This document shows, piece by piece, positions 46,296 to 58,000 of a stretch of 64,000 nucleotides of DNA. This DNA is from Stomorhina lunata. Lineage: Eukaryota; Arthropoda; Insecta; Diptera; Rhiniidae. The translations under genes and the position numbers were made by a program. The notes under the pieces were generated by a model. The model did no database searches. It saw only the letters and a list, made by a program, of their open reading frames with translations, and was not told where the DNA came from. The DNA lies in NCBI GenBank assembly GCA_933228675.1, contig OW121741.1, positions 23,256,224-23,320,223 of the forward strand, in the 5' to 3' direction. Position 1 is the stretch's first letter. Each line of letters starts with the position of its first letter.

Positions 46296-47115
46296 ATAAC
46301 TAGAAATTTTGAAAATTTTTTGTTTTTAAACAATTTTCCATATTTATGGGAAGTTGGAATATTTTAACTTTTATAGAAATTTCTAAAAATTTTTAATTTT
46401 TATAGGAAATTTTAAAAATCTTTTATTTTTAAAGGAAATTTTGATAATTTTCTATTTTTATAGGAAATTTTGAAAATTTTCTTTTTTTTATAAGAAATTT
46501 TGAAAATTTTCTTTTTTTTATAGGAAATTTTGAAAATTTTCTATTTTTATAGGAAATTTTGAAAATTTTCTATTTTTATAGGAAATTTTGTAAATTTTCT
46601 ATTTTTATGGAAATTTTGAAAATTTTCTATTTTTATAGGAAATTTAGAAAATTTTCTATTTTTATAGGAAATTTTGAAAATTTTCTATTTTTATAGGAAA
46701 TTTTGAAAAATTTCTATTTTTATAGGAAATTTTGAAAATGTTCTATTTTTATAGGAAATTTTGAAAATTTTCTATTTTTATAGGAAATTTTGAAAAATTT
46801 CTATTTTTATACGAAACTTTGAAAATTTTCTATTTTTATAGGAAATTTTGAAAATTTTCTATTTTTATAGGAAATATTGAAAATTTTCTTTTTTTAAAGG
46901 AAATTTTTAAAATTTTCTATTTTTATAGGAAATTTTAAAAATGTTCCATTTTCCATACGAAATTTTGAAAATTTTCTATTTTATAGGTAATTTCGAAAAA
47001 TATCCCGTTTTCATTTTTTAATAGTTAATAGTTTCTAAAATTTGCAATTTTTTTAAGGAAAATATTCCTATTTGATAGCAAATTTTGAAAATTTCACATT
47101 TTTATAGGAAATTTA
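46296..47115. repeat. TATAG-related satellite, 29-bp unit (array 5)
   Basis: About 27 units of TTTTCTATTTTTATAGGAAA plus TTTTGAAAA. The core palindrome is split by an extra TTTT between CTAT and ATAG, so this is a variant of the superfamily. The unit is 29 bp. Confidence 0.92.
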
Positions 47116-47415
47116 ATCATTTAATTTAACAGGAAATACAAAAATCGCTATAAATGCTAAGTCCTGAAAAAAGAGCCTAAATGCTAGTCCGGAAAAGTTT
47201 TTGAAAGAGCGACTTCTTCGTGCCAAGTTTCTTACTGCTCCTAGGGAAGTAAAAGCTTCTCATTATTCGTTAAAAGGTTTTATCCTCGTAACGAATGACT
47301 AGAGCAAAACTCTCATATGTATATGAGCTGATGATTTTGTAAATTTAAATAATTTTTAAATAAACCGACCATATACAGAAAAGGCCTAAAGTGCTTATTG
47401 AGAACAGGAGGTAAG
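47116..47415. other. Unrecognised spacer
   Basis: No clear coding or repeat structure. Confidence 0.45.
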
Positions 47416-47510
47416 CCAGCACTATTGATTTGTTGAGACATCGTCGCAATATGGGTTTTTGTAGTCGATTGGCCAGAGTATCGTATAACACACTACATAA
47501 GATAATTATA
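47416..47510 (+). pseudogene. Reverse-transcriptase tail remnant
   Basis: The plus strand reads TIDLLRHRRNMGFCS, then after a frame change VVDWPEYRITHYIR. These match INSLEHRRNIG and DWPVDRTTHYKK of the non-LTR relic at 18.1-19.5 kb. The stretch that normally separates them (about 40-50 residues) has been deleted. Confidence 0.7.
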
Positions 47511-48665
47511 ATATAAATTTTCAGTAGAAAATTTTCTTAAATTTAGAATGCCGAAATAAGCTTCTGGTATAACACATCTTTTTGTGTCACCTATTATCCA
47601 CAAAAGCACAAGTTACTGTAAGTAAATGTTCAACTCTCTTCAACTGACTTGAATCGCTGTTGCTTATGTTTATCCTCATTTATGGCGCTATATTTTTTCA
47701 TGCATTCGTTAAACTTTAACAAGGAGCAAAAGTACAAGAACTGCGACGACAACTACAATATTAACGATTCACACAAAAACACACATACAGTAAAAAAATT
47801 TAAAAAGTTAAAGCTGAACAAATCCTTTGAGATTCTACAAAGAACCACAAAAACAGTTTGAAACGGAAACTGTGATACATAAGAGTATAACAAGAAAAAA
47901 GTAAAATTTTTAACAGACGACAGGATACTACTGCAACTCTCACATACTAACATACTAAAGTTTAATATTTTCTAATACATTAGTTACTTTTTCACCTGTT
48001 CAAAGTCAACTAAGGAAAGGAAAGTAACAAAAAAAAAAAAAAAAAACACAGGAGCTGATGGATACGAGAACGTGTATGTATGAGTACGACAGGAATATTT
48101 AAAGATATGCATGTTCATGTGTATTTACTTTCCTGAAATTATACATTAATACTAATACTTGGGTACTTGCATACATACATATGTAGAGTAAGGAATATTG
48201 TATGCGTATTTCTTTTAGAATGATATTTTTTTTTTCTTGTGCTACTAAGTTGTTATTTTAACCTCTTTTTTCTTTCACTTTTTCCTAAACTTTAAGTATT
48301 TTTGTCACGCATTTGCTTAGTAAGTGATATAATCTTATTCAAGTTAAATTTTACTTTAGTTGACAGTAGAGAACTTTAGATTTTTTTATTTATTTTTTTT
48401 TTTTTTTTGTTTTGCAAAGTTCACAAATAAGTAAATCGTGTATAAACGTCTTAAGAATAGGTAATAAGACTAAGATGGCAAAAAGAAAATAAGTAAACTT
48501 AACTAATTTGTTAAAGTATTAAAGTATCAAATAATATATAGTAGCAAATATCTTAAATATTGTATATTCATAAACTAATTTGTAAATGTCAGAGACTGTG
48601 ACATCCAAGAACTAAATAATAATCAAACTAAGAAAATTCGAAGGTCGGAAATCTTAAGTGGAGAA
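47511..48665. other. AT-rich spacer, nothing recognised
   Basis: Includes an A-run near 48030 and T-runs near 48230 and 48395. No gene supported. Confidence 0.5.
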
Positions 48666-48669
48666 TAAA

Positions 48670-51600
48670 GTGACAACAAACTTTTCTATAGAAAATTTTT
48701 TTAACGAAACTTTTTCTAACCAAATTTTTCTATAGAAAAATTTTTTTAACGAAAATTTTTCTAAAGAAAAATTTTTTTAACGAAAATTTTTCTAAAGAAA
48801 AATTTTTTTAACGAAAATTTTTCTAAAGAAAAATTATTTTAAAGAAAATTTTTCTAAAGAAAAATTTTTTTAACAAAAATTTTTCTAAAGAAAAAATTTT
48901 TTAACGAAAATTTTTTTAAAGAAAATTTTTTTTAACGAAAATTTTTCTAAAGAAAAATTTTTTTAACGAAAATTTTTCTAAAGAAAAATTTTTTTAACGA
49001 AAATTTTTCTAAAGAAAAATTTTTTTAACGAAAATTTTTCTAAAGAAAAATTTTTTTAACGAAAATTTTTCTAAAGAAAAATTTTTTTAACGAAAATTTT
49101 TCTAAAGAAAAATTTTTTTAACGAAAATTTTTCTAAAGAAAAATTTTTTTAACGAAAATTTTTCTAAAGAAAAATTTTTTTAACGAAAATTTTTCTAAAG
49201 AAAAATTTTTTTAACGAAAATTTTTCTAAAGAAAAATTTTTTAACGAAAATTTTTCTATAGAAAAATTTTTTTAACGAAAATTTTTCTATAGAAAAATTT
49301 TTTTAACGAAAATTTTTCTATAGAAAAATTTTTTTAACGAAAATTTTTCTATAGAAAAATTTTTTTAACGAAAATTTTTCTATAGAAAAATTTTTTTAAC
49401 GAAAATTTTTCTATAGAAAAATTTTTTTAACGAAAATTTTTCTATAGAAAAATTTTTTTAACGAAAATTTTTCTATAGAAAAATTTTTTTAACGAAAATT
49501 TTTCTATAGAAAAATTTTTTTAACGAAAATTTTTCTATAGAAAAATTTTTTTAACGAAAATTTTTCTATAGAAAAATTTTTTTAACGAAAATTTTTCTAT
49601 AGAAAAATTTTTTTAACGAAAATTTTTCTATAGAAAAATTTTTTTAACGAAAATTTTTCTATAGAAAAATTTTTTTAACGAAAATTTTTCTATAGAAAAA
49701 TTTTTTTAACGAAAATTTTTCTATAGAAAAATTTTTTTAACGAAAATTTTTCTATAGAAAAATTTTTTTAACGAAAATTTTTCTATAGAAAAATTTTTTT
49801 AACGAAAATTTTTCTATAGAAAAATTTTTTTAACGAAAATTTTTCTATAGAAAAATTTTTTTAACGAAAATTTTTCTATAGAAAAATTTTTTTAACGAAA
49901 ATTTTTCTAAAGAAAAATTTTTTTAACGAAAATTTTTCTAAAGAAAAATTTTTTTAACGAAAATTTTTCTAAAGAAAAATTTTTTTAACGAAAATTTTTC
50001 TAAAGAAAAATTTTTTTAACGAAAATTTTTCTAAAGAAAAATTTTTTTAACGAAAATTTTTCTATAGAAAAATTTTTTTAACGAAAATTTTTCTATAGAA
50101 AAATTTTTTTAACGAAAATTTTTCTATAGAAAAATTTTTTTAACGAAAATTTTTCTATAGAAAAATTTTTTTAACGAAAATTTTTCTATAGAAAAATTTT
50201 TTTAACGAAAATTTTTCTATAGAAAAATTTTTTTAACGGAAATTTTTCTATAGAAAAATTTTTTTAACGAAAATTTTTCTATAGAAAAATTTTTTTAACG
50301 AAAATTTTTCTATAGAAAAATTTTTTTAAGGAAAATTTTTCTATAGAAAAATTTTTTTAACGAAAATTTTTCTATAGAAAAATTTTTTTAACGAAAATTT
50401 TTCTATAGAAAAATTTTTTTAACGAAAATTTTTCTATAGAAAAATTTTTTTAACGAAAATTTTTCTATAGAAAAATTTTTTTAACGAAAATTTTTCTATA
50501 GAAAAATTTTTTTAACGAAAATTTTTCTATAGAAAAATTTTTTTAACGAAAATTTTTCTATAGAAAAATTTTTTTAACGAAAATTTTTCTATAGAAAAAT
50601 TTTTTTAACGAAAATTTTTCTATAGAAAAATTTTTTTAACGAAAATTTTTCTATAGAAAAATTTTTTTAACGAAAATTTTTCTATAGAAAAATTTTTTTA
50701 ACGAAAATTTTTCTATAGAAAAATTTTTTTAACGAAAATTTTTCTATAGAAAAATTTTTTTAACGAAAATTTTTCTATAGAAAAATTTTTTTAACGAAAA
50801 TTTTTCTATAGGAAAATTTTTTTAACGAAAATTTTTCTATAGAAAAATTTTTTTAACGAAAATTTTTCTATAGAAAAATTTTTTTAACGAAAATTTTTCT
50901 ATAGAAAAATTTTTTTAACGAAAATTTTTCTATAGAAAAATTTTTTTAACGAAAATTTTTCTATAGAAAAATTTTTTTAACGAAAATTTTTCTATAGAAA
51001 AATTTTTTTAACGAAAATTTTTCTATAGAAAAATTTTTTTAACGAAAATTTTTCTATAGAAAAATTTTTTTAACGAAAATTTTTCTATAGAAAAATTTTT
51101 TTAACGAAAATTTTTCTATAGAAAAATTTTTTTAACGAAAATTTTTCTATAGAAAAATTTTTTTAACGAAAATTTTTCTATAGAAAAATTTTTTTAACGA
51201 AAATTTTTCTATAGAAAAATTTTTTTAACGAAAATTTTTCTATAGAAAAATTTTTTTAACGAAAATTTTTCTATAGATAAATTTTTTTAACGAAAATTTT
51301 TCTATAGAAAAATTTTTTTAACGAAAATTTTTCTATAGATAAATTTTTTTAACGAAAATTTTTCTATAGAAAAATTTTTTTAACGAAAATTTTTCTATAG
51401 AAATATTTTTTTAACGAAAATTTTTCTATAGAAAAATTTTTTTAACGAAAATTTTTCTATAGAAAAATTTTTTTAACGAAAATTTTTCTATAGAAAAATT
51501 TTTTTAACGAAAATTTTTCCATAGAAAAATTTTTTTAACGAAAATTTTTCTATAGAAAAACATTTTTAGCGAAAATTTTTCTATAGAAAAATATTTTTAA

Positions 51601-52335
51601 CGAAAACTTTTCTATGGAAAAATATTTTTAACGAAAATTTTTCTATAGAAAAATATTTTTAACGAAAATTTTTCTATAGAAAAATTTTTTTAACGAAAAT
51701 TTTTCGATAGAAAAATTTTTTTAACGAAAAATTTTCGATAGAAAAATTTTTTGAACGAAAATTTTTCTATGGAAAAGTCTTTTTTAACGAAAATTTTTCT
51801 ATGGAAAATTTTTAAACGAAAATTTTTAATGGAAAATTTTTCTATAAAAAAATATGTTATCGAAAATTTTTCTATAGAAACATTTTTTTATCGGAAATTT
51901 TTCTATAGATTCTTTATTCCAAAATTTTTCTTTAGAGACTTTTTTTTATCGAAAATGTTTCTATAGAAACATATTTTTATCGAAAATTTTTCTAAGAATT
52001 TTTTTTTTTTTATTTTTCTATAGAATTTTTTTTTTTTATAGAAAATTTTTCATAGAAACATTTTTTTATCGAAAATTTTTTTATAGAAAATTTTTTTTAT
52101 CGAAAATTTTTCTATAGAAAAATTTTTTTATACAAAATTTTTTTATAGAAAATTTTTCTATAAAAAATTTTCTATAGAAAAATTTGTTTATCGAAAATTT
52201 TTCTAGGGAAAAATTTTTTTATCAAAAATTTTTCTAGAGAAAAATTTTTTTATCGAAAATTTTTCTAGAAAATTGAAAATTTTTCTAGAGAAAAATTTTT
52301 TTATCGGAGATTTATCTATAGAAAATTTAATAAAT
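48670..52335. repeat. TATAG-core satellite, 31-bp unit, about 118 copies (array 6)
   Basis: The longest TATAG-core array reading under one linker. Each unit has the core TTTTTCTATAGAAAAA and the linker TTTTTAACGAAAA; with its flanks the core forms a 24-bp perfect palindrome. Two blocks (48755-49240 and 49900-50045) carry CTAAAG instead of CTATAG in successive units, which breaks the palindrome. The right edge (51560-52330) decays, and the linker shifts to TTTTTATCGAAAA. Confidence 0.97.
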
Positions 52336-53608
52336 GATTTTCTTTAAATCATAAATACTTTAACATAACAAAGTAAATATGCTCTTGGCCATAATAATAT
52401 AATAAAAAAATTTGCATGTTTTGAATAGAAGACCCTCTTCCTTCATTCAGTTCAATTTCACTTAATTTGCTTAAATAATAACCCGAAACACTTTCCTTTC
52501 ACTTTATATCAATAAATCTCTAACAATTGCCACCATTTGTTATTTAACATTCAGATTTCATTTATTTCCTTAAGAAAATTATTATAATGAAGCTCTGCCA
52601 AAAAAAAATCCGTTGACTGAAAAATACATGAATAATTATTTCAATTGTAAGTTTTTTCTAAAATAAAAAGTTAAAAATCTTTTATTCCTTAACGAAACGT
52701 TCAAATTTAAATACCAACTGTTAACTTGAGTTATCTTGACAGTTGTTGTTTGTTTTGAATTTTAAAACAAAATTTTCAAGAACTTAAATTTAAATTGCGG
52801 GAAAACTGATGCCTAAAAATACCAAAAATGACCAGAGAAAAAAAATTCTTTTGTTAAAGAAAAGTATCTCTTACAAAACCACAAATGATACAAATCTAAA
52901 TGTTGATTTAGGGTTCTTTTCATCAAAAATCTTCTCATTCCCCATTTTATTTCTTTTATTTTATTTAGTTGTTAAAATAAACAAATATTAAATGATAATT
53001 TTAACTAAAAGCTAAAAAAAATATGTCCCTTTCTCCGGAATCTACTGCCCAAAAGGGTAAATAATATTTAGAGGAAATTTTTGTTAAATGTGATTGTGAA
53101 AAGGAGGTGGACCAGCAGAAATAGAGGAAATGATGACGATAACAACAATGATGTTGGTGATTTTCATTTCTATTCATAAAAATTCTTTAGTAGTTATAGA
53201 AAAAATATTTCCCTTCTTGTGCAAGCTCAAAAAGTTCGGATGGGAAATTAATATTTTAAATAGTACCAAAAATAGTACTAGATAATTATGTTTTGATTTC
53301 CGAAATAAAGGAGCTTCAAAATCTTCTAAGATGATGACATACCGTCGGGCACAAAGGTAGATCAAGTAGATCTACCCTGTGTGATATTTCTTCCATTAAA
53401 ACGATATTAAGTTCAACACCACTCCATATGCCGTCAATAAGTTAGACTGTCATTTTTAAGTGAAAATTGGACATCTCTTTACAAGTTACAAGTCTCCTGA
53501 TTGTGTTAGATCACTTTCTGCAAAAGAAAATAACTTAGTCTCGTACATGGTCTAGGAGATATAAGGAAAACAAAAAAGCTCTACAAAATTTAGCATTTTC
53601 GTTTTTCT
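52336..53608. other. AT-rich spacer, nothing recognised
   Basis: A 60-codon plus-strand frame at 52809-52991 is K/F/L-rich with no motif. No RNA or transposon feature seen. Confidence 0.5.
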
Positions 53609-53611
53609 TTA

Positions 53612-53954
53612 GATAAAAACTAAGTTGGCTCGGTTTTGCTCGGTGCTTCCACCATAACCACATGAAAGGATAAAGTCTTTTATTTAGACTGAGCGACAAA
53701 AAATTCACCAAAATTTACCGATCTTTAAACAAAATTCAAAATTTTCTGAAAAAATTTAAGCAAAAAGTGTTGCAGTCGTTTAGACAAAAACTAAGTTGGC
53801 TCGGTTTTGCTCGTTGCTTCCACCATAACCACATGAAAGGATAAAGTCTTTTATTTAGACTGAGCGACAAAAAATTCACCAAAATTTACCGATCTTTAAA
53901 CAAAATTCAAAATTTTCTGAAAAAATTTAAGCAAAAAGTGTTGCAGTCGTTTAG
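53612..53954 (+). repeat. Tandem duplication of a 171-bp unit
   Basis: AAAAACTAAGTTGGCTCGGT ... AAAAGTGTTGCAGTCGTTTA occurs twice, nearly identical. The only clear changes are in GATA/GACA and CTCGGTGC/CTCGTTGC. Recent local duplication. Confidence 0.95.
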
Positions 53955-53989
53955 GCTTAACTTTTTAATTAAACTACATTTAAATATAA

Positions 53990-54180
53990 GTACAAGGCAG
54001 GTACCATTAGTAGTCGACGTATTTCAACCAAAATTAGTAGAGCTCTTTTTGGGGTCATCTTATAGACGTGTGCGTATTGCGACTTGAGAATTGCGACTTG
54101 TACATTGAAAAGAAAAATAGGTGAAAAAATTAGACTAAAAGGCAGGTACCCCAAGGAGTCGACGGATTTCGAAATTTTGT
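53990..54180 (+). repeat. Imperfect direct repeat around AAGGCAGGTACC
   Basis: AAGGCAGGTACCATTAGTAG with TCGACGTATTTC (53995) and AAGGCAGGTACCCCAAGGAG with TCGACGGATTTC (54139) are about 145 bp apart. Confidence 0.6.
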
Positions 54181-54382
54181 CAATTTTTTGTTATCTATAT
54201 AAAGCTGAACAAGTTTGCACAATTTTATAGTTGTAGTATCACTCCTTCTATTTTTGCACTTCGATGTATGAAGAAATACCACTGTGCGACATCCTAAACC
54301 AAATTTTTATCGTTTTTATGGGACGTGTTGTCTCACGACATTTATAGGTGTAAAACTAGTTTTCCAGGTGATATCACGGGAA

Positions 54383-54490
54383 GGTCTTTGTCCCCAGTTG
54401 AGATGAAGTATAACCTGGATATGTATAGGCTTACCAAGTTAAACCCAATCAGAACCGTTGCTTGGTGTCCAACATTCCCTACATCACCTT
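54383..54490 (+). repeat. Segment shared with the minus strand of 19441-19550
   Basis: AGTTGAGATGAAG and CTTACCAAGTTAA followed by AATCAGAAC occur in the same order and spacing in both. Translations agree (VEMK.N.D....LTKL..IRT). The 19-kb copy lies at the upstream edge of a non-LTR relic, so this is probably a scrap of the same family. Confidence 0.6.
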
Positions 54491-55688
54491 ATTAATAGTA
54501 TTAGTTTAAGCAAAGTTTAACTCTAAATAAACTTTCAAAACAGTACTTTTCTAAAGTCCCATCTCTATATCTCAGGGTGACAAAAATTATTCTTCCTCGA
54601 GAGCACAAGTGCACTCAAGCATAAAACTTAAATTAAAATATCAAAAAAAAAAAGAAACAAAAATGTTAAATTATTCAAAAAGAGTTTGTTCAGTGTTTCC
54701 TTGTAGTTTTGTATTTGGCTTTTTATTTCTATTTTTTTATTATAATAAAAAGAAATACTGTAACCTTATGCTTTTGCCAACAATAAAATATATGTATAAT
54801 GTTGACTAGCAGAAAACAAAAAGAAAATAACTAAAGACATAAAATATTATCAAGAAAATGGGTCTACAAAAGTGAAAAGGAAAACCAGAGAAGGAAATAG
54901 GAAAAACTCAAGCCACTAAAGAATTGGGAAGGATGTTTAAAGGCACCCTACTTTGAGATAAATTTAAGGATACTTTGGGATTGTTAGATATTTATAATAA
55001 TATTCGTTTTATGTCCGATTATATATATGACTTGAATGAAGTATTTACTCTTTTGCAATATTTACTAAATCTGCTGTAGCTTCCTTCACAAGTCACCTAC
55101 ACCCCCAAGACTCGTCCTGATATATTATTTTCTTCTTTTTCTTGGTCAAAAGACACATTTCGTTTGTTGTCGTTGAGTTGATTTGAGTCTGTCTGTGTTA
55201 CTTTGCCATAATGATAATTTTTGATGATTATGTTGATGGTTATGATTTTTAATTAAAAGCCAACAAAGTTCTTTGCACATTCTACAATCTACACTTTTTT
55301 CCTTTAATATCCACAACTTCAATGTCATTCTTTGTATTTGAAGATGTATTTTTCCAAAAAAAAAAAAAAATATATAAAAAGGGAAAACAACAAAAACGGA
55401 ATTTCATTTTCTTTAGAAATTCTTGAATAGTAATAAAAAGTTCTTTTATGAATTGCTACAAATTAAAGTGCTTTAACGAAAACTACCCGAGCACTAGGAG
55501 GAGAAAACAATAAACGACAATTTTTGTAGCTTTTCAAAATTGAAATAGTTTAGATAAATTAAGATGTTGGAATATTAAATAAGATTTTTAATTACTTAAG
55601 TAATATTTTAAGAGGAGAGAAAGACATTTTTGAAGGACATAAAATGTTAAGATAAATACTAATCTTTACAATTTCAAATTATATATTT
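54491..55688. other. AT-rich spacer, nothing recognised
   Basis: No gene, RNA or repeat supported. An A-run lies near 55357. Confidence 0.5.
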
Positions 55689-55689
55689 C

Positions 55690-58000
55690 TATCAAAAATT
55701 GTTCTATAGACAAATATTTCCAAGGAAATTTTTTCTATAGAAAAATATTTTCAAGAATATTTCCCAGGAAAATTTTTCTATAGAAAAATATTTCCAAGGA
55801 AAATTTTTCTATAGAAAAATATTTCCAAGGAAAATTTTTCTATAGAAAAATATTTCCAAGGAAAATTTTTCTATAGAAAAATATTTCCAAGGAAAATTTT
55901 TCTATAGAAAATTATTTCCAAGGAAAATTTTTCTATAGAAAAATATTTCCAAGGAAAATTTTTCTATAGAAAAATATTTCCAAGGAAAATTTTTCTATAG
56001 ACAAATATTTCCAAGGAAAATTTTTCTATAGATAAATATTTCCAAGGAAAATTTTTCCCAGGAAAATTTTTCTATAGAAAAATATTTCCCAAGAAAATTT
56101 TTCTATAGAAAAATATTTCCCAAGAAAATTTTTCTATAGAAAAATATTTCCATGGAAAATTTTTCTAAAGAAAAATATTTCCAAAGAAAATTTTTCTATA
56201 GAAAAATATTTCCAAGAAAAATTTTTCTATAGAAAAATATTTCCAAGGAAAACTTTTCTATAGAAAAATATTTCTAAGCAAAATTTTTCTATAGAAAAAT
56301 ATTTCCAAGGAAAATTTTTCTATAGAAAAATATTTCCAAGGAAAATTTTTCTATAGAAAAATATTTCCAAGGAAAATTTTTCTATCGATAAATATTTCCA
56401 AGGAAAATTTTTCCCAGGAAAATTTTTCTATAGAAAAATATTTCCAAGGAAAATTTTTCTATAGAAAAATAATTCCAAGGAAAATTTTTCCATAGAAAAA
56501 TATTTCCAACGAAAATTTTTCTACAGAAAAATATTTCCAAGTAAAATTTTTCTATAGAAAAATATTACCAAGGAAAATTTTTCTATAGAAAATATTACCA
56601 AGGAAAATTTTTCTACAGAAAAATATTTTTAAGGAAAATTATTCTATAGAAAAATATTTCCAAGGAAAATTTTTCTATAGAAAAATTTTTCCAAGGAAAA
56701 TTTTTCTATAGAAAAATATTTCCAAGGCAAATTTTTCTATAGAAAAATATTTCCAAATCAAATTTTTCTATAGAAAAATATTTCCAAGGAAAATTTTTCT
56801 ATAGAAAAATATTTGCAAGGAAAATTTTTCTATAGAAAAATATTTCCAAGGAAAATTTTTCTAAAGAAAAATATTTCCAATGAAAATTTTTCTATAGAAA
56901 AATATATCCAACAAAAATTTTTCTATATAAAAAATGTCCAACAAAAATTTTTCTTTATAAAAAAAATTCCAACGAAAATTTTTCTATAGAAAAATATTTC
57001 CAAGAAAAATTATTCTATAGCAAAATATATCCAACAAAAATTTTTCTATATAAAAAAAATTCCAACGAAAATTTTTCTATCGAAAACTATTTCCAAGGAA
57101 AATTTTCTATAGAAAAATATTTCCCAAGAAAATTTTTCTATAGAAAAATATTTCCCAAGAAAATTTTTCTATAGAAAAATATTTCCCAAGAAAATTTTTC
57201 TATAGAAAAATATTTCCAAGGAAAATTTTTCTAAAGAAAAATATTTCCAAGGAAAATTTTTCTAAAGAAAAATATTTCCAAGGAAAATTTTTCTAAAGAA
57301 AAATATTTCCAAGGAAAATTTTTCTATAGAAAAATATTTCCAAGAAAAATTTTTCTATAGAAAAATATTTCCAAGGAAAACTTTTCTATAGAAAAATATT
57401 TCTAAGCAAAATTTTTCTATAGAAAAATATTTCCAAGGAAAATTTTTCTATAGACAAATATTTCCAAGGAAAATTTTTCTATAGATAAATATTTCCAAGG
57501 AAAATTTTTCCCAGGAAAATTTTTCTATAAAAAAATATTTCCAAGGAAAATTTTTCTATAGAAAAATATTTCCAAGGAAAATTTTTCTATAGAAAAATAT
57601 TTCCAAGGAAAATTTTTCGATAGAAAAATATTTCCAACGAAAATTGTTCTATAGAAAAATATTTCCAAGGAAAATTTTTCTATAGAAAAATATTTCCAAG
57701 GAAAATTTTTCTACAGAAAAATATTTCCAAGTAAAATTTTTCTATAGAAAAATATTACCAAGGAAAATTTTTCTATAGAAAATATTACCAAGGAAAATTT
57801 TTCTACAGAAAAATATTTCTAAGGAAAATTATTCTATAGAAAAATATTTCCAAGGAAAATTTTTCTATAGAAAAATATTTCCAAGGCAAATTTTTCTATA
57901 GAAAAATATTTCCAAGGCAAATTTTTCTATAGAAAAATATTTCCAAGGAAAATTTTTCTATAGAAAAATATTTCCCAGGAAAATTTTTCTATAGAAGAAT
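55690..58000. repeat. TATAG-core satellite, 31-bp unit with CCAAGG linker (array 7)
   Basis: About 74 units have the core TTTTTCTATAGAAAAA and the linker TATTTCCAAGGAAAA, whose TTTCC and GGAAA form a second dyad. Rare markers recur together: a TTTCTAAGCA unit at 56271 and 57399, and a double TATTACCAAGG unit at 56563 and 57753. A block of more than 1.1 kb was therefore duplicated (offsets 1128 and 1190, differing by two units). Confidence 0.97.

Noticed and set aside
48670..52335. Regular 29-32 bp repeats resembling a CRISPR array
   Set aside because: There are no unique spacers: both halves of every unit repeat. The context is eukaryotic transposons and no cas-like gene is present.
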